60,351 nt of DNA from Butyrivibrio sp. (GTDB taxonomy: Bacteria > Bacillota > Clostridia > Lachnospirales > Lachnospiraceae). Numbering within the stretch: the stretch's first letter is position 1; every line of letters begins with the position of its first letter. The position numbers and the translations under genes were made by a program. The notes under the pieces were generated by a model. It had not been told where the DNA came from. It did not search any database and worked only from the letters and a program-made list of their open reading frames with translations. Shown in pieces: positions 26,287 to 34,806 of this stretch. The stretch is from the NCBI GenBank assembly GCA_015056495.1, contig SVGC01000022.1, positions 1 through 60,351 of the forward strand. The letters run 5' to 3'.

Positions 26287-27851
26287 TATTCTCTATTCCT
26301 TCCCCAGTACTTTGAATCTGTCATTCGGTAGCATGCAGCTTCTGTCAGATGCCTGTCCTTTATCTGCTCGCAGCCTTCAAGATCGGCTATGGTCCTTGCT
26401 ACCTTCAGGACTCTGTGATAGCTTCTGGCGCTGAGGTTCATGGTGTTGTAGATCTGTTCCATAAGCCTTTTCTCAGTGATGCCCAGCTTACAGAACTGAT
26501 TGATCTCAGATGGCCCCATGTCGGAATTGAAGCGAAGAGAAGTGCCTCTAAATCGTCTTTCCTGAATGTCCCTTGCTTTCATGACTCTTTTACGGATAGT
26601 GCTGCTGGATTCGTTTATAGAGTTATTACTTCCAAGCTCGGATACATCTACCTTTGGAGCTTCAATGGATATGTCTATCCTGTCGAGGATCGGACCTGAC
26701 AGGTGGCTCAGATATCTCTGGATCTCTTTTTCTGTGCACTTGCACCTGTTCATATCGGGATAATATCCGCATGGACAGGGATTCATGGCCCCGACTACCA
26801 TCATATCTGCAGGATAGGTAAAGGTACCTGATGTCCTTGCTATATTTACTTTTTTATCTTCCAGTGGCTGACGCAAAAGATCCAGCGTAGTCCTGCTGAA
26901 TTCTGCCATCTCATCAAGAAACAGGACACCGCGGTGGGAGAGACTGATGACTCCCGGGCGAGGTATCCTGCCTCCGCCAGCCAGAGCAGATTCTGTGATA
27001 GTATGGTGCGGACTCATGAAGGGGCGGCGTGTCATGAGAAATTCGTCCTTATCAAGCATTCCTGCAACGCTATATATGGTTGATACTTCCAGGGATTCAT
27101 CCTCAGACAGAGGTGGGAGGATAGATGGGATTCTTTTGGCTATCATACTTTTTCCTGAGCCGGGAGGTCCTACCAGCAGAATATGATGAAAACCTGCGGC
27201 CGCTATTTCTACAGCTCTTTTCACAGCTGACTGTCCGTTTATATCTGCAAAATCAAGATTTGTAGAGGCATTATCAAGGTTTTTGAACAGACTTTTTATA
27301 TCTACTACCGTCGGTGGGATCAGGTTGTCTCTGTCTTTTGGGTCTGTTTTAAGGTAAAAGACGGCTTCGATCAATGTTTCAACTCCTATGACCTTGACTC
27401 CGTTTATTGAAGCACCTTCTTTGGCATTTACCTTAGGAAGGATACAGGTGGTATAGCCTTGTTCCTTGGCTTTTTTGACGATAGGAAGCACGCCCTGGAC
27501 CTGTTTGACTTCTCCGTCTAGGCCGAGCTCACCAATGATCAAAGTGTTTGCTATAGTGTCTTCCGCCAGTTCTCCAGTGGAGATCAGTATGCCTATAGCA
27601 AGTGGCAGGTCCACGGCAATACCTTCTTTCCTGATGCCTGCAGGAGCCAGATTGACAGTTGTCTTTTGTGCCGGCAGTTTAAAGCCGCTGTTTTTTAAGG
27701 CGACCCGGACTCTGTCTCCGGCTTCTCTGACTTCGCTGCTCAGGTAACCTACCATGTTAAATCCCGGCAATCCTGTAGATGTATCTACTTCGACCTGCAT
27801 GATGTAGGGAATTATTCCATTTACAGCACCGGATGTTACTGAACTGAACAT
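26286..27851 (-). CDS. comM: YifB/ComM-family Mg-chelatase-like AAA ATPase
   Basis: 521 residues from ATG 27851, the start giving the family-typical MFSSVTSGAVNGIIPYIMQV and preceded by AAGGAGAA; a 39-codon extension upstream is rejected. N-terminal Lon-protease-like fold (about 1-170), then AAA ATPase with Walker A LLVGPPGSGKSMIAKRIP (about 217-234), GVLFLDEMAEF as Walker B, and the Cys-rich NPCPCGYYPDMNRCKC insertion. In related proteins ComM is a helicase promoting branch migration during transformation. Overlaps dprA downstream by one base. The upstream spacer (27852-28077) is AT-rich and shared with the divergent small gene. Confidence 0.93.
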   Translation of the reverse strand: MFSSVTSGAVNGIIPYIMQVEVDTSTGLPGFNMVGYLSSEVREAGDRVRVALKNSGFKLPAQKTTVNLAPAGIRKEGIAVDLPLAIGILISTGELAEDTIANTLIIGELGLDGEVKQVQGVLPIVKKAKEQGYTTCILPKVNAKEGASINGVKVIGVETLIEAVFYLKTDPKDRDNLIPPTVVDIKSLFKNLDNASTNLDFADINGQSAVKRAVEIAAAGFHHILLVGPPGSGKSMIAKRIPSILPPLSEDESLEVSTIYSVAGMLDKDEFLMTRRPFMSPHHTITESALAGGGRIPRPGVISLSHRGVLFLDEMAEFSRTTLDLLRQPLEDKKVNIARTSGTFTYPADMMVVGAMNPCPCGYYPDMNRCKCTEKEIQRYLSHLSGPILDRIDISIEAPKVDVSELGSNNSINESSSTIRKRVMKARDIQERRFRGTSLRFNSDMGPSEINQFCKLGITEKRLMEQIYNTMNLSARSYHRVLKVARTIADLEGCEQIKDRHLTEAACYRMTDSKYWGRNRE

Positions 27852-28077
27852 GTGAATATTTTCTCCTTTATGAAATTTGTTTTGGGATGATCGCAAAAGA
27901 ATCTTTTGCAATAGTTGTCCGGTAGAAAACCGAACTTCGATACTATACAGCATTAATTGCAAAAACACAATAGCAAATATAATAATGATTTTAAAGTATC
28001 TAAATATCGATTATAATAGAAATTGATGTATCGTTTTTTACACAGGAAAAGTCCAAGTGTTGAGGGAAGGCGAGAAT

Positions 28078-28443
28078 ATGCTGATGAATGATAAAGATCC
28101 ACTTATGAACTTTGATCTTGGAAATAAAACTACAAATAAACCTTCAAATAAACCTGCAGATACTTCGGTAGATAAGCAACAGGATGAAGAGCCGGAGATG
28201 AAGATGACTTATTCAGCTATTGTAGCCGGTGCAGATGGCAAAAAGATAGTAAGGGTTTTGTTTGAACGCACTGTAGACGGTCAGCTCCATACAGCAGAAG
28301 GTGTACTTCCTGAGGCCAAGATTGTTAAGCAGAATGGTTATGAGGAAAAAGAAGTTGCTGCTATGGAGTTTTATCTGTCACAAAATTCAGAGGACATCAT
28401 GAAGAAGGCCAAGGTCATAAGTAACCCTCTGCACTGGTTTTGA
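28078..28443 (+). CDS. Conserved small protein of unknown function
   Basis: 121 residues from ATG 28078, chosen over upstream GTG/TTG codons because GGGAAGG lies about 8 bases before it. The N-terminal 40 residues are Asn/Lys/Asp-rich and probably flexible. The rest (MTYSAIVAGADGKKIVRVLF onward, ending VISNPLHWF) is a compact alpha/beta-looking domain with no motif I recognise. No signal peptide or membrane helix. It lies 111 bases upstream of hisS on the same strand and may be co-transcribed. Confidence 0.65.
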   Translation: MLMNDKDPLMNFDLGNKTTNKPSNKPADTSVDKQQDEEPEMKMTYSAIVAGADGKKIVRVLFERTVDGQLHTAEGVLPEAKIVKQNGYEEKEVAAMEFYLSQNSEDIMKKAKVISNPLHWF

Positions 28444-28554
28444 TATTTCACCCTTGCATTAGACGCTTTATCAGAGTAAAATCTTTTAAGTGTGAAAAAA
28501 CTGCAGGAGCTTGTCTTTTGCAGTATGAGAAATAAAGATATATGGAGAGTATTT

Positions 28555-29820
28555 ATGGCATTAATTAAGAAACCTGTTACCGGAATGAAAGACATATTAC
28601 CAGCTGAGATGCAGCTTAGGGATTATGTTATAGGTGTTATTAAGGATACATATGGTAAGTTTGGATTTACTTCTATTGAAACACCTGCTGTTGAATCACT
28701 TGCTAATCTTAATAGCAAGCAGGGTGGAGAAAATGAGAAACTTATCTTTAAGATCATGAAGCGTGGAGAAAAGCTGAATCTTGAGACTGCCAAGGAAGAA
28801 AATGATCTGACAGACTCTGGGCTACGATATGATCTTACAGTTCCTCTGGTTCGTTTCTATGCCAATCATCAGAATGAACTTCCAGCACCTTTTAAGGCAC
28901 TTCAGATGGGATATGTATGGAGAGCTGACAGACCTCAGAAGGGCAGATATCGTCAGTTCATGCAGTGTGATATTGATATTCTTGGTGAGCCATCTAATCT
29001 TGCTGAGATAGAGCTTATCCTTGCTACAACAACTACACTTGGCAAGCTTGGATTTAAGGGATTCCAGATCAGAATAAATGAGAGACGTATCCTCAAGGCT
29101 ATGGCTGCTTACAGCGGATTCCCTGAAGAGAGCTATGATAGTGTATTTATCACACTTGATAAGATGGACAAGATCGGTATCGACGGTGTTAGAGAAGAAC
29201 TTGAAAAAGACGGATTCGATAAAGCCGGAATAGACAAGTATCTTGATCTGTTCAAGGGTGTTCAGGATAAAGGAGCAGTTGAAGGACTTAAGTTTATAGC
29301 AGAGACTCTTGGTGAGTTCCTTGATGAAGAGGTTAAGAACAGCCTCGAAGAGATCATTACAAGTGTTGATGCTACTAAGTCAGCTGATTTTGAGATCGTA
29401 TTTGATCCTACACTTGTACGTGGTATGTCTTACTACACAGGTACGATTTTTGAAATAGCAATGCCACAGTATGGCGGTAGCTGCGGTGGTGGCGGCCGTT
29501 ATGACAAGATGGTAGGTAAGTTCACTGGCCAGGATACTCCTGCATGCGGATTTTCTATTGGATTTGAGCGTATCATCATGATCATGATGGACGAAGGATT
29601 CAAGATCCCTGGTGAAGACAACAAGGTTGCATACCTTATTGAAAAAGGTGTTCAGGGTGAGAAGCTCAGCAACATCATTGCCAAGGCTCAGGAAGAGCGT
29701 GCAGCAGGTAAACAGGTACTTGTTGCCAGAATGAACAAGAACAAGAAGTTCCAGAAGGAACAGCTTGTAGCGCAGGGTTACAAGGATTTCAATGAATTCT
29801 ATAAGAATCCTTTGAACTAA
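28555..29820 (+). CDS. hisS: Histidyl-tRNA synthetase
   Basis: 421 residues from ATG 28555 with GGAGA upstream; the 21-codon longer frame is rejected because MALIKKPVTGMKDILP matches the family start. A class II enzyme charging tRNA-His. Visible motifs: the motif 1 region ETPAVESL, RYDLTVPLVRFYANH, motif 2 WRADRPQKGRYRQFMQCDID, LVRGMSYYTGTIFE, and motif 3 GGGRYDKMVGKF and GFSIGFERI. The C-terminal anticodon-binding domain is short but recognisable (KQVLVARMNKNKKFQKEQL). No T-box leader is seen in the 111-base spacer. rhaM follows after 28 bases. Confidence 0.95.
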   Translation: MALIKKPVTGMKDILPAEMQLRDYVIGVIKDTYGKFGFTSIETPAVESLANLNSKQGGENEKLIFKIMKRGEKLNLETAKEENDLTDSGLRYDLTVPLVRFYANHQNELPAPFKALQMGYVWRADRPQKGRYRQFMQCDIDILGEPSNLAEIELILATTTTLGKLGFKGFQIRINERRILKAMAAYSGFPEESYDSVFITLDKMDKIGIDGVREELEKDGFDKAGIDKYLDLFKGVQDKGAVEGLKFIAETLGEFLDEEVKNSLEEIITSVDATKSADFEIVFDPTLVRGMSYYTGTIFEIAMPQYGGSCGGGGRYDKMVGKFTGQDTPACGFSIGFERIIMIMMDEGFKIPGEDNKVAYLIEKGVQGEKLSNIIAKAQEERAAGKQVLVARMNKNKKFQKEQLVAQGYKDFNEFYKNPLN

Positions 29821-29848
29821 TAAATAACTTATGGAGGAGAATTGGGGA

Positions 29849-30163
29849 ATGATCAGAAAAGGTTTTAAAATGAAATTATATCCAGGTATGGAGAAAGAGT
29901 ACGAGAAGAGGCACAATGAACTGTGGCCTGAGATGCAGCAGATGATCCACGAGCACGGCGGACACAATTACAGCATCTATCTCGATCCTGAGACATTAGT
30001 TTTATATGGTTACATCGAAATCGAGGATGAAGAACTCTGGGCCAAGAGCGCAGACACAGCTATAAATAGAAAATGGTGGGATTTCATGGCTGACATCATG
30101 GAGACCAATCCAGATAACAGTCCTGTTGCAGTTGATCTGCATCCTGTTTTCCATTTAGACTGA
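29849..30163 (+). CDS. rhaM: L-rhamnose mutarotase
   Basis: 104 residues from ATG 29849; GGAGGAG upstream defines the start, and a 6-codon longer frame would begin inside that site. The enzyme interconverts alpha and beta anomers of L-rhamnose. Family features: RKGFKMKLYPGMEKEYEKRH (about 3-22), NELWPEM, GGHNYSIYLDPET and FGYIE-like LYGYIEIEDEELW, ending MWWDFM-type RKWWDFMADIM and the HPVFHLD tail. It directly follows hisS with no other rhamnose genes here, so it may serve pectin sugars processed elsewhere in the genome. Confidence 0.92.
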   Translation: MIRKGFKMKLYPGMEKEYEKRHNELWPEMQQMIHEHGGHNYSIYLDPETLVLYGYIEIEDEELWAKSADTAINRKWWDFMADIMETNPDNSPVAVDLHPVFHLD

Positions 30164-30173
30164 TACAGTACAT

Positions 30174-30914
30174 TTAGAGTACTACTTTAATGACAGCAAT
30201 ATTACGGACCTCTGAGCCGGAGCATATCATTGATGATGTGTTCTCCAGGTGAAGAGGTTCGTAGATGTAGCCGGTCGTAGCATCAGTGTCAGCTTTTTTT
30301 ACTATATGTCTTTCGAGATCTACAGTAAAAGATGCCAGATTTTCACTTATGCCGCGGCCGGTATATTTTATGTAAGCTTCTTTTGCTGACCAGATCCTGT
30401 AAAATGCATGTGTTTGGCTTTCCTTGTCAGGAGCTTCTTCCAGGATCTTTCTTTCTTCTTTTGCATAGAATCTATCAGAAATGGCAATGGCTTTAGAACC
30501 ACGTTCCTCTTGTACATCCAGACCTATTTTTTCGTCATGACAGGCTAGTGCAACGTAGCTTCCTGAGTGAGATAATGAAAAATGAAAATTAGGATATGCA
30601 ATAATGAACGGTTTTCCATATCCATTAGGAGAATAGTGGATCTCTATTTTGCCCTCCTGTGACAGCTTTTCCTTTAAGCTGATTATGGACTCGCAGTCTG
30701 AATATAGGTATTCAGTCTTATTGATATGATCTTGCAGTGCAACCTGTATCAAGAGTCCTGCCGTAAGTGACCTTATTTCATCGGAGACAGACTTGTACTT
30801 TTTCATTTTTTCAAGGCGTTCATTATCAATGAGATCCATGAGACCTCTTTTTTCCTGCTCATATAGGGTGTTGTCATTAATGAAATTGCTAATATCACAG
30901 TAATAGACGTACAT
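30174..30914 (-). CDS. 4'-phosphopantetheinyl transferase, Sfp type
   Basis: 246 residues. Transfers phosphopantetheine from CoA to carrier proteins. Sfp motifs: FHFSLSHSGSYVALA (about 138-152), IGLDVQEERG with the Mg-binding Asp, and FYRIWSAKEAYIKYTGRG (about 196-213). The length fits Sfp rather than the smaller AcpS, pointing to carrier proteins of nonribosomal peptide or polyketide synthesis, but no such cluster lies in the window. AAGGTATCTCT-type ribosome-binding site precedes the ATG. Divergent from the MATE gene and convergent with rhaM; no clear terminator is seen in the 10-base gap. Confidence 0.92.
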   Translation of the reverse strand: MYVYYCDISNFINDNTLYEQEKRGLMDLIDNERLEKMKKYKSVSDEIRSLTAGLLIQVALQDHINKTEYLYSDCESIISLKEKLSQEGKIEIHYSPNGYGKPFIIAYPNFHFSLSHSGSYVALACHDEKIGLDVQEERGSKAIAISDRFYAKEERKILEEAPDKESQTHAFYRIWSAKEAYIKYTGRGISENLASFTVDLERHIVKKADTDATTGYIYEPLHLENTSSMICSGSEVRNIAVIKVVL

Positions 30915-31017
30915 TAGAGATACCTTTCTGATCTTATTATGATTTATAGCTTAGATCCGACAGACATTTGAACTTGTCTGTATAATATTTTAACATAAAT
31001 AGTTAGAGGGACAAATA

Positions 31018-32406
31018 ATGGTAAATACTGCTGTTAAAAAAAGTAAAAAATATGAGATAGATATGACTAGTGGAGCACTTCTTGGTAAAGTACTCATATT
31101 TTCTATCCCGCTTATTATATCAAGTGTTCTGCAGCTGTTGTTCAATGCTGCCGATATTGTTGTTGTGGGCCAGTTTACCGGTGATAAAGGCGCAACATAT
31201 ATTGCAGCCATCGGAAGCACAGGATCACTTATCAACCTCCTTGTAAGTCTTGTTATGGGCTTGTCTGTGGGTGCCAATGTACTTGTAGCAAGGTACTATG
31301 CCATGAATGATGCTGGCGATACAGACGAGACAGTACATACGTCTATAGCAGTGAGCCTCATTGGCGGTATCGTACTTGCTTTGATAGGTATTACTCTTGC
31401 AAGACCTCTTCTTATCCTTATGGCTTCACCTGAGACTGTTATTGAGTATTCAATCCTGTACATGCGTATATATTTTGCAGGAATGCCTTTTATACTGATA
31501 TATAATTTCGGAAGTGCCATCCTAAGAGCAGTAGGAGATACCAGAAGACCGCTCTATTACCTTATGATTGCAGGAGTTTTGAATGTATTCCTGAATCTTA
31601 TCTTTGTAATAGGCTTGGGACTGAATGTGGCGGGTGTAGCCTTGGCTACTATCATTTCACAGGCTCTGTCAGCGGCGCTTATTGTCAGATGCCTTATGAG
31701 GCAGGAGGACATTTACAGACTTGTCATTACCAGAATACGTATCTGTCCGGACAAATTGTGGAGGATCGTATCTATTGGACTTCCGGCAGGTATCCAGAGC
31801 TCACTGTTCTCTTTTTCCAACGTACTTATCCAGTCCTCAGTAAATAGCTTTGGAGATATAGTAATGTCCGGAAATGCTACAGGCTCCAATCTTGAAGGCT
31901 TTGTATATGTATCAATGAATGCTTTGGCTCAGGCATCAGTTTCATTCATGAGCCAGAATTATGGCGCTAAAAAAGTAAAGAGGCTGAACAAGGTTCTGTT
32001 TACCTGTGTTGGAGTCGTAACAGTCATAGGCCTTGTAATGGGCAACCTCTTTTACATGTTTGGATATGAGCTGGCTTCCATATATACCAGTGATGAAGCA
32101 GCCATTGGATATGCGGTAGGCAGACTTAGTGTTATTTGTACTACTTATTGTCTATGTGGTATCATGGATGTAGTTTGCGGCGCGCTAAGAGGCTTGGGAT
32201 ATTCGGTAGTACCGATGATCGTGTCCCTTGCAGGTGCATGCGGATTTAGAATATTGTGGATCATGACTGTATTTCAATTTGATCACAGCCTTAGAACACT
32301 ATATATTTCCTATCCGATATCTTGGGCTATTACGGCTACAGTGCATTTTATATGCTTCTTTTTTGCTAAACGTGCGGCCGTTAAGAAATTGGAGATGACA
32401 GTTTGA
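31018..32406 (+). CDS. MATE-family multidrug exporter
   Basis: 462 residues with about 12 hydrophobic segments in two homologous halves. The start region LGKVLIFSIPLIISSVLQLL and FNAADIVVVGQFTG are typical of MatE domains, and RALG-type motifs GAILRAVGDTRRPLYY-like (SAILRAVGDTRRP) and CGALRGLGYSVVP recur in each half. It probably exports cationic compounds using Na+ or H+. GAGGGA lies upstream of the ATG. A HAD phosphatase gene starts two bases after its stop, so they are co-transcribed. Substrate cannot be read from sequence. Confidence 0.93.
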   Translation: MVNTAVKKSKKYEIDMTSGALLGKVLIFSIPLIISSVLQLLFNAADIVVVGQFTGDKGATYIAAIGSTGSLINLLVSLVMGLSVGANVLVARYYAMNDAGDTDETVHTSIAVSLIGGIVLALIGITLARPLLILMASPETVIEYSILYMRIYFAGMPFILIYNFGSAILRAVGDTRRPLYYLMIAGVLNVFLNLIFVIGLGLNVAGVALATIISQALSAALIVRCLMRQEDIYRLVITRIRICPDKLWRIVSIGLPAGIQSSLFSFSNVLIQSSVNSFGDIVMSGNATGSNLEGFVYVSMNALAQASVSFMSQNYGAKKVKRLNKVLFTCVGVVTVIGLVMGNLFYMFGYELASIYTSDEAAIGYAVGRLSVICTTYCLCGIMDVVCGALRGLGYSVVPMIVSLAGACGFRILWIMTVFQFDHSLRTLYISYPISWAITATVHFICFFFAKRAAVKKLEMTV

Positions 32407-32407
32407 T

Positions 32408-33064
32408 ATGAAAAAAATCGACACAATTATTTTTGACTTGGATGGAACATTGTTGTACACACTTGAAGACCTTAAGGCTTCAGTGAATTATGCTTTGGAA
32501 AAACATTCTATGCCGCCTCGTACTCTGGATGAGGTCAGAAGCTTTGTAGGAAATGGCGTTGAGAGACTGATGGAACTGGCTGTTCCTCAGGGAAAAGAAA
32601 ACCCTGAATTTGTCCAGACTTTTGAAGATTTTAAGGCGCATTACCTTATTCATTGCAACGATACCACCAGAGCATATGATGGTATCATGGATCTGCTTAA
32701 AGAACTTCATGAGCAGGGATACAAGCTTGCAATTGTTTCAAATAAGTATATGAAAGCAACTCAGGAACTTAATGAGATGTATTTCAGCAAATATATCGAG
32801 GTAGCTATCGGACAGAGTGATAATGTTCGTAAGAAGCCGGCTCCGGATACAGTTATTGAGGCGTTGAAGAGACTTGGCTCTGATAAAGAGAGCAGCATAT
32901 ACGTAGGAGATTCTGATGTGGATGTGGCTACAGCCAGAGCGTCAGAGCTTCCTTGCATCAGTTGTCTTTGGGGATTTAGGACCAAAGAGGAACTTATAAG
33001 TTCCGGTGCTACAACATTTATAAATGAACCAAAAGAATTATTGGATATAGTTAGAAATTCTTGA
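32408..33064 (+). CDS. HAD phosphatase, phosphoglycolate phosphatase-like
   Basis: 218 residues. HAD motif I FDLDGTLLYTLEDL (about 9-22) with both Asp residues, an alpha-helical cap, motif II VSN (about 111-113), motif III Lys in RKKPAPDTV, and motif IV VGDSDVDVATARA. Closest to phosphoglycolate phosphatases (Gph/PpaX), which usually have LLDT where this has LLYT. Overlaps the MATE operon end and is followed 29 bases later by the CNNM gene. Soluble, cytoplasmic. Substrate inferred only. Confidence 0.9.
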   Translation: MKKIDTIIFDLDGTLLYTLEDLKASVNYALEKHSMPPRTLDEVRSFVGNGVERLMELAVPQGKENPEFVQTFEDFKAHYLIHCNDTTRAYDGIMDLLKELHEQGYKLAIVSNKYMKATQELNEMYFSKYIEVAIGQSDNVRKKPAPDTVIEALKRLGSDKESSIYVGDSDVDVATARASELPCISCLWGFRTKEELISSGATTFINEPKELLDIVRNS

Positions 33065-33093
33065 ATGTATGAAGGGAGATTTTATTTTTTCTT

Positions 33094-34410
33094 ATGGCGA
33101 TTAAATTAGTGGTTTTAATGATCTTGTTGGTTTTATCCTGCTTTTTTTCATCTGCAGAAACAGCACTTACGGTTGTAAATAAGATCAGAATAAAGGCACT
33201 TGCAGAGGGGGGCGACAGAAGAGCCAAGAGAGTAGAGCTGATAAATAATGATTATCAGACAATGCTCACCACTATCCTTATTGGCAATAATGTGGTCAAT
33301 CTGGCAGCGTCTTCTCTGACCACAGTAATGGTAACTGAGTTCCTTAGCAGCGCCTGGATAGGTGTAGGCACAGGTGTACTTACCTTTGTTCTTTTGATAT
33401 TTGGCGAGATCGTTCCAAAGACAGTGGCTAATGCCAAGTCTGAAAAGCTTGCACTGGCTTACTCAGGGACCATCCTGTTTCTCATAAGGGTATTAAAGAT
33501 AGTAGTTATAATAATCAGTGCCATATCTTCACTGGTGCTCAGACTGATACATGTTGATCCTAAGATCAAGACGACCATGACTGAGACAGATCTGAAAAAT
33601 TACGTGGATGTCAGCCATGAAGATGGCGTTATTGAGAGTGATGAGAAAAAGATCATCTACAACATCTTTGATTTTGACGACTCTGTTGCCAAGGATGTTA
33701 TGATCCCGAGGATAGATATGTGCTGTATCAGTGAAAAGGCTGATTACAGTGAGATCCTCAGGACCTTTAAAGAAGATATGTACACCAGGATTCCTGTTTA
33801 TGAAGAGGACAATCCTGATAATATCATTGGTCTTATCAATATCAAGGATATGATACTAGTCAAGGATAAAGAGAACTTTGAGATCTCTAAATATCTGCGT
33901 GAGGCATATTACACCTATGAATTTAAAAAGACCAATGATCTTCTGATGGAAATGCGTGAAAAAGCTCAGAACGTTGCTTTTGTACTTAGTGAGTATGGCG
34001 CAACAGTCGGAATGATAACACTTGAAGACCTTCTGGAAGAGATTGTTGGTGAGATCAGAGATGAGTACGATTCTGATGAAGAAGAGCTGATCAAGAACAT
34101 TGGTGAGAAGAGATATCTTGTTGAAGCTAATATGAAGCTGGATGATATCAACGACGCCATCTCAACAGATCTGTATTCTGAAAATTATGATTCTATAGGC
34201 GGTCTTATGATTGAGCAGCTGGACAGACTTCCTGCCTATGGAGAAACAGTCACACTGCCGGACGGTACAATACTTACTGCAAGAGGCATTAAAGGAAACA
34301 GAATCACCAAGGTATTATTAAATATTTCGGAAAAAGCAGAAAAAAACAATCAGTCTGATGACAATAAACTGGAAAACGACGAAAAGGACGCTGACAGTAG
34401 GAATTCATAA
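33094..34410 (+). CDS. CNNM/CorC-type membrane protein with CBS pair
   Basis: 438 residues. N-terminal DUF21/CNNM transmembrane domain with three or four helices (about 3-155), including SCFFSSAETALTVVN and IFGEIVPKTVANAKSEKLAL, two signatures of the family. Next a CBS pair (about 205-325; VMIPRIDMCCI, RIPVYEEDNPDNIIGLINI), then a CorC/HlyC domain (about 340-420). A Lys/Asp/Asn-rich tail ends the protein. Members are linked to Mg2+ or Co2+ efflux or Mg resistance; many are annotated as hemolysins without evidence. Third gene of the MATE-HAD-CNNM run. Confidence 0.9.
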   Translation: MAIKLVVLMILLVLSCFFSSAETALTVVNKIRIKALAEGGDRRAKRVELINNDYQTMLTTILIGNNVVNLAASSLTTVMVTEFLSSAWIGVGTGVLTFVLLIFGEIVPKTVANAKSEKLALAYSGTILFLIRVLKIVVIIISAISSLVLRLIHVDPKIKTTMTETDLKNYVDVSHEDGVIESDEKKIIYNIFDFDDSVAKDVMIPRIDMCCISEKADYSEILRTFKEDMYTRIPVYEEDNPDNIIGLINIKDMILVKDKENFEISKYLREAYYTYEFKKTNDLLMEMREKAQNVAFVLSEYGATVGMITLEDLLEEIVGEIRDEYDSDEEELIKNIGEKRYLVEANMKLDDINDAISTDLYSENYDSIGGLMIEQLDRLPAYGETVTLPDGTILTARGIKGNRITKVLLNISEKAEKNNQSDDNKLENDEKDADSRNS

Positions 34411-34517
34411 AAAATGCTTTTACTAAAAGCTATAATATGGTATCATTACTAAATGTGAATAAAAGACCGAGGGCATATTTTTCAACAGATGTATGCTTTA
34501 GGATAGGAGGATTCGTT

Positions 34518-34664
34518 ATGAAGCACGTTAAGTCTTTAGCTACAAGAAATCTTAAAGAGTCTATGAAAAAGGGCGGATGTGGCGAATGCCAGACATCATG
34601 TCAGTCTGCTTGTAAGACTTCTTGCACAGTTGGTAACCAGAGCTGTGAGCAGATTAAGGACTGA
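34518..34664 (+). CDS. scfA: SCIFF ribosomal peptide precursor (six-Cys)
   Basis: A 48-residue RiPP precursor. AGGAGG lies before ATG 34518. The start MKHVKSLATRNLKES is the strongly conserved SCIFF leader, and the core has six Cys (21, 24, 28, 32, 36, 43), as in the family definition of six cysteines in about forty-five residues. Thr/Ser residues between the Cys (for example SCQSACKTSC) are thioether partners for the maturase encoded 142 bases downstream. Widely conserved in Clostridia; biological role unknown. Confidence 0.95.
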   Translation: MKHVKSLATRNLKESMKKGGCGECQTSCQSACKTSCTVGNQSCEQIKD

Positions 34665-34703
34665 TACTTTGTTGGTTTTTTAATCTAAATGTGTTAAACA
34701 GAC

Positions 34704-34728
34704 AGGCAGTGACGAATTGTCGCTGCCT
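34704..34728 (+). terminator. Hairpin between SCIFF and its maturase
   Basis: AGGCAGTGAC pairs with GTCGCTGCCT around GAATT. No T run follows, so it may act as a processing or attenuating hairpin that makes the peptide more abundant than the enzyme. Confidence 0.5.
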
Positions 34729-34806
34729 ATTACATTGCTAAGTTTTTAGCAATTAATGTCATTCTATTGACATTGGCTTTATTACTATTAGGAAGTAGGA
34801 TTTTTT

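Noticed and set aside
27852..27968. N-terminal extension of ComM
   Set aside because: The residues do not resemble the family and the ribosome-binding site fits the later ATG.
28444..28554. T-box leader before hisS
   Set aside because: The spacer is too short and has no T-box sequence or terminator.
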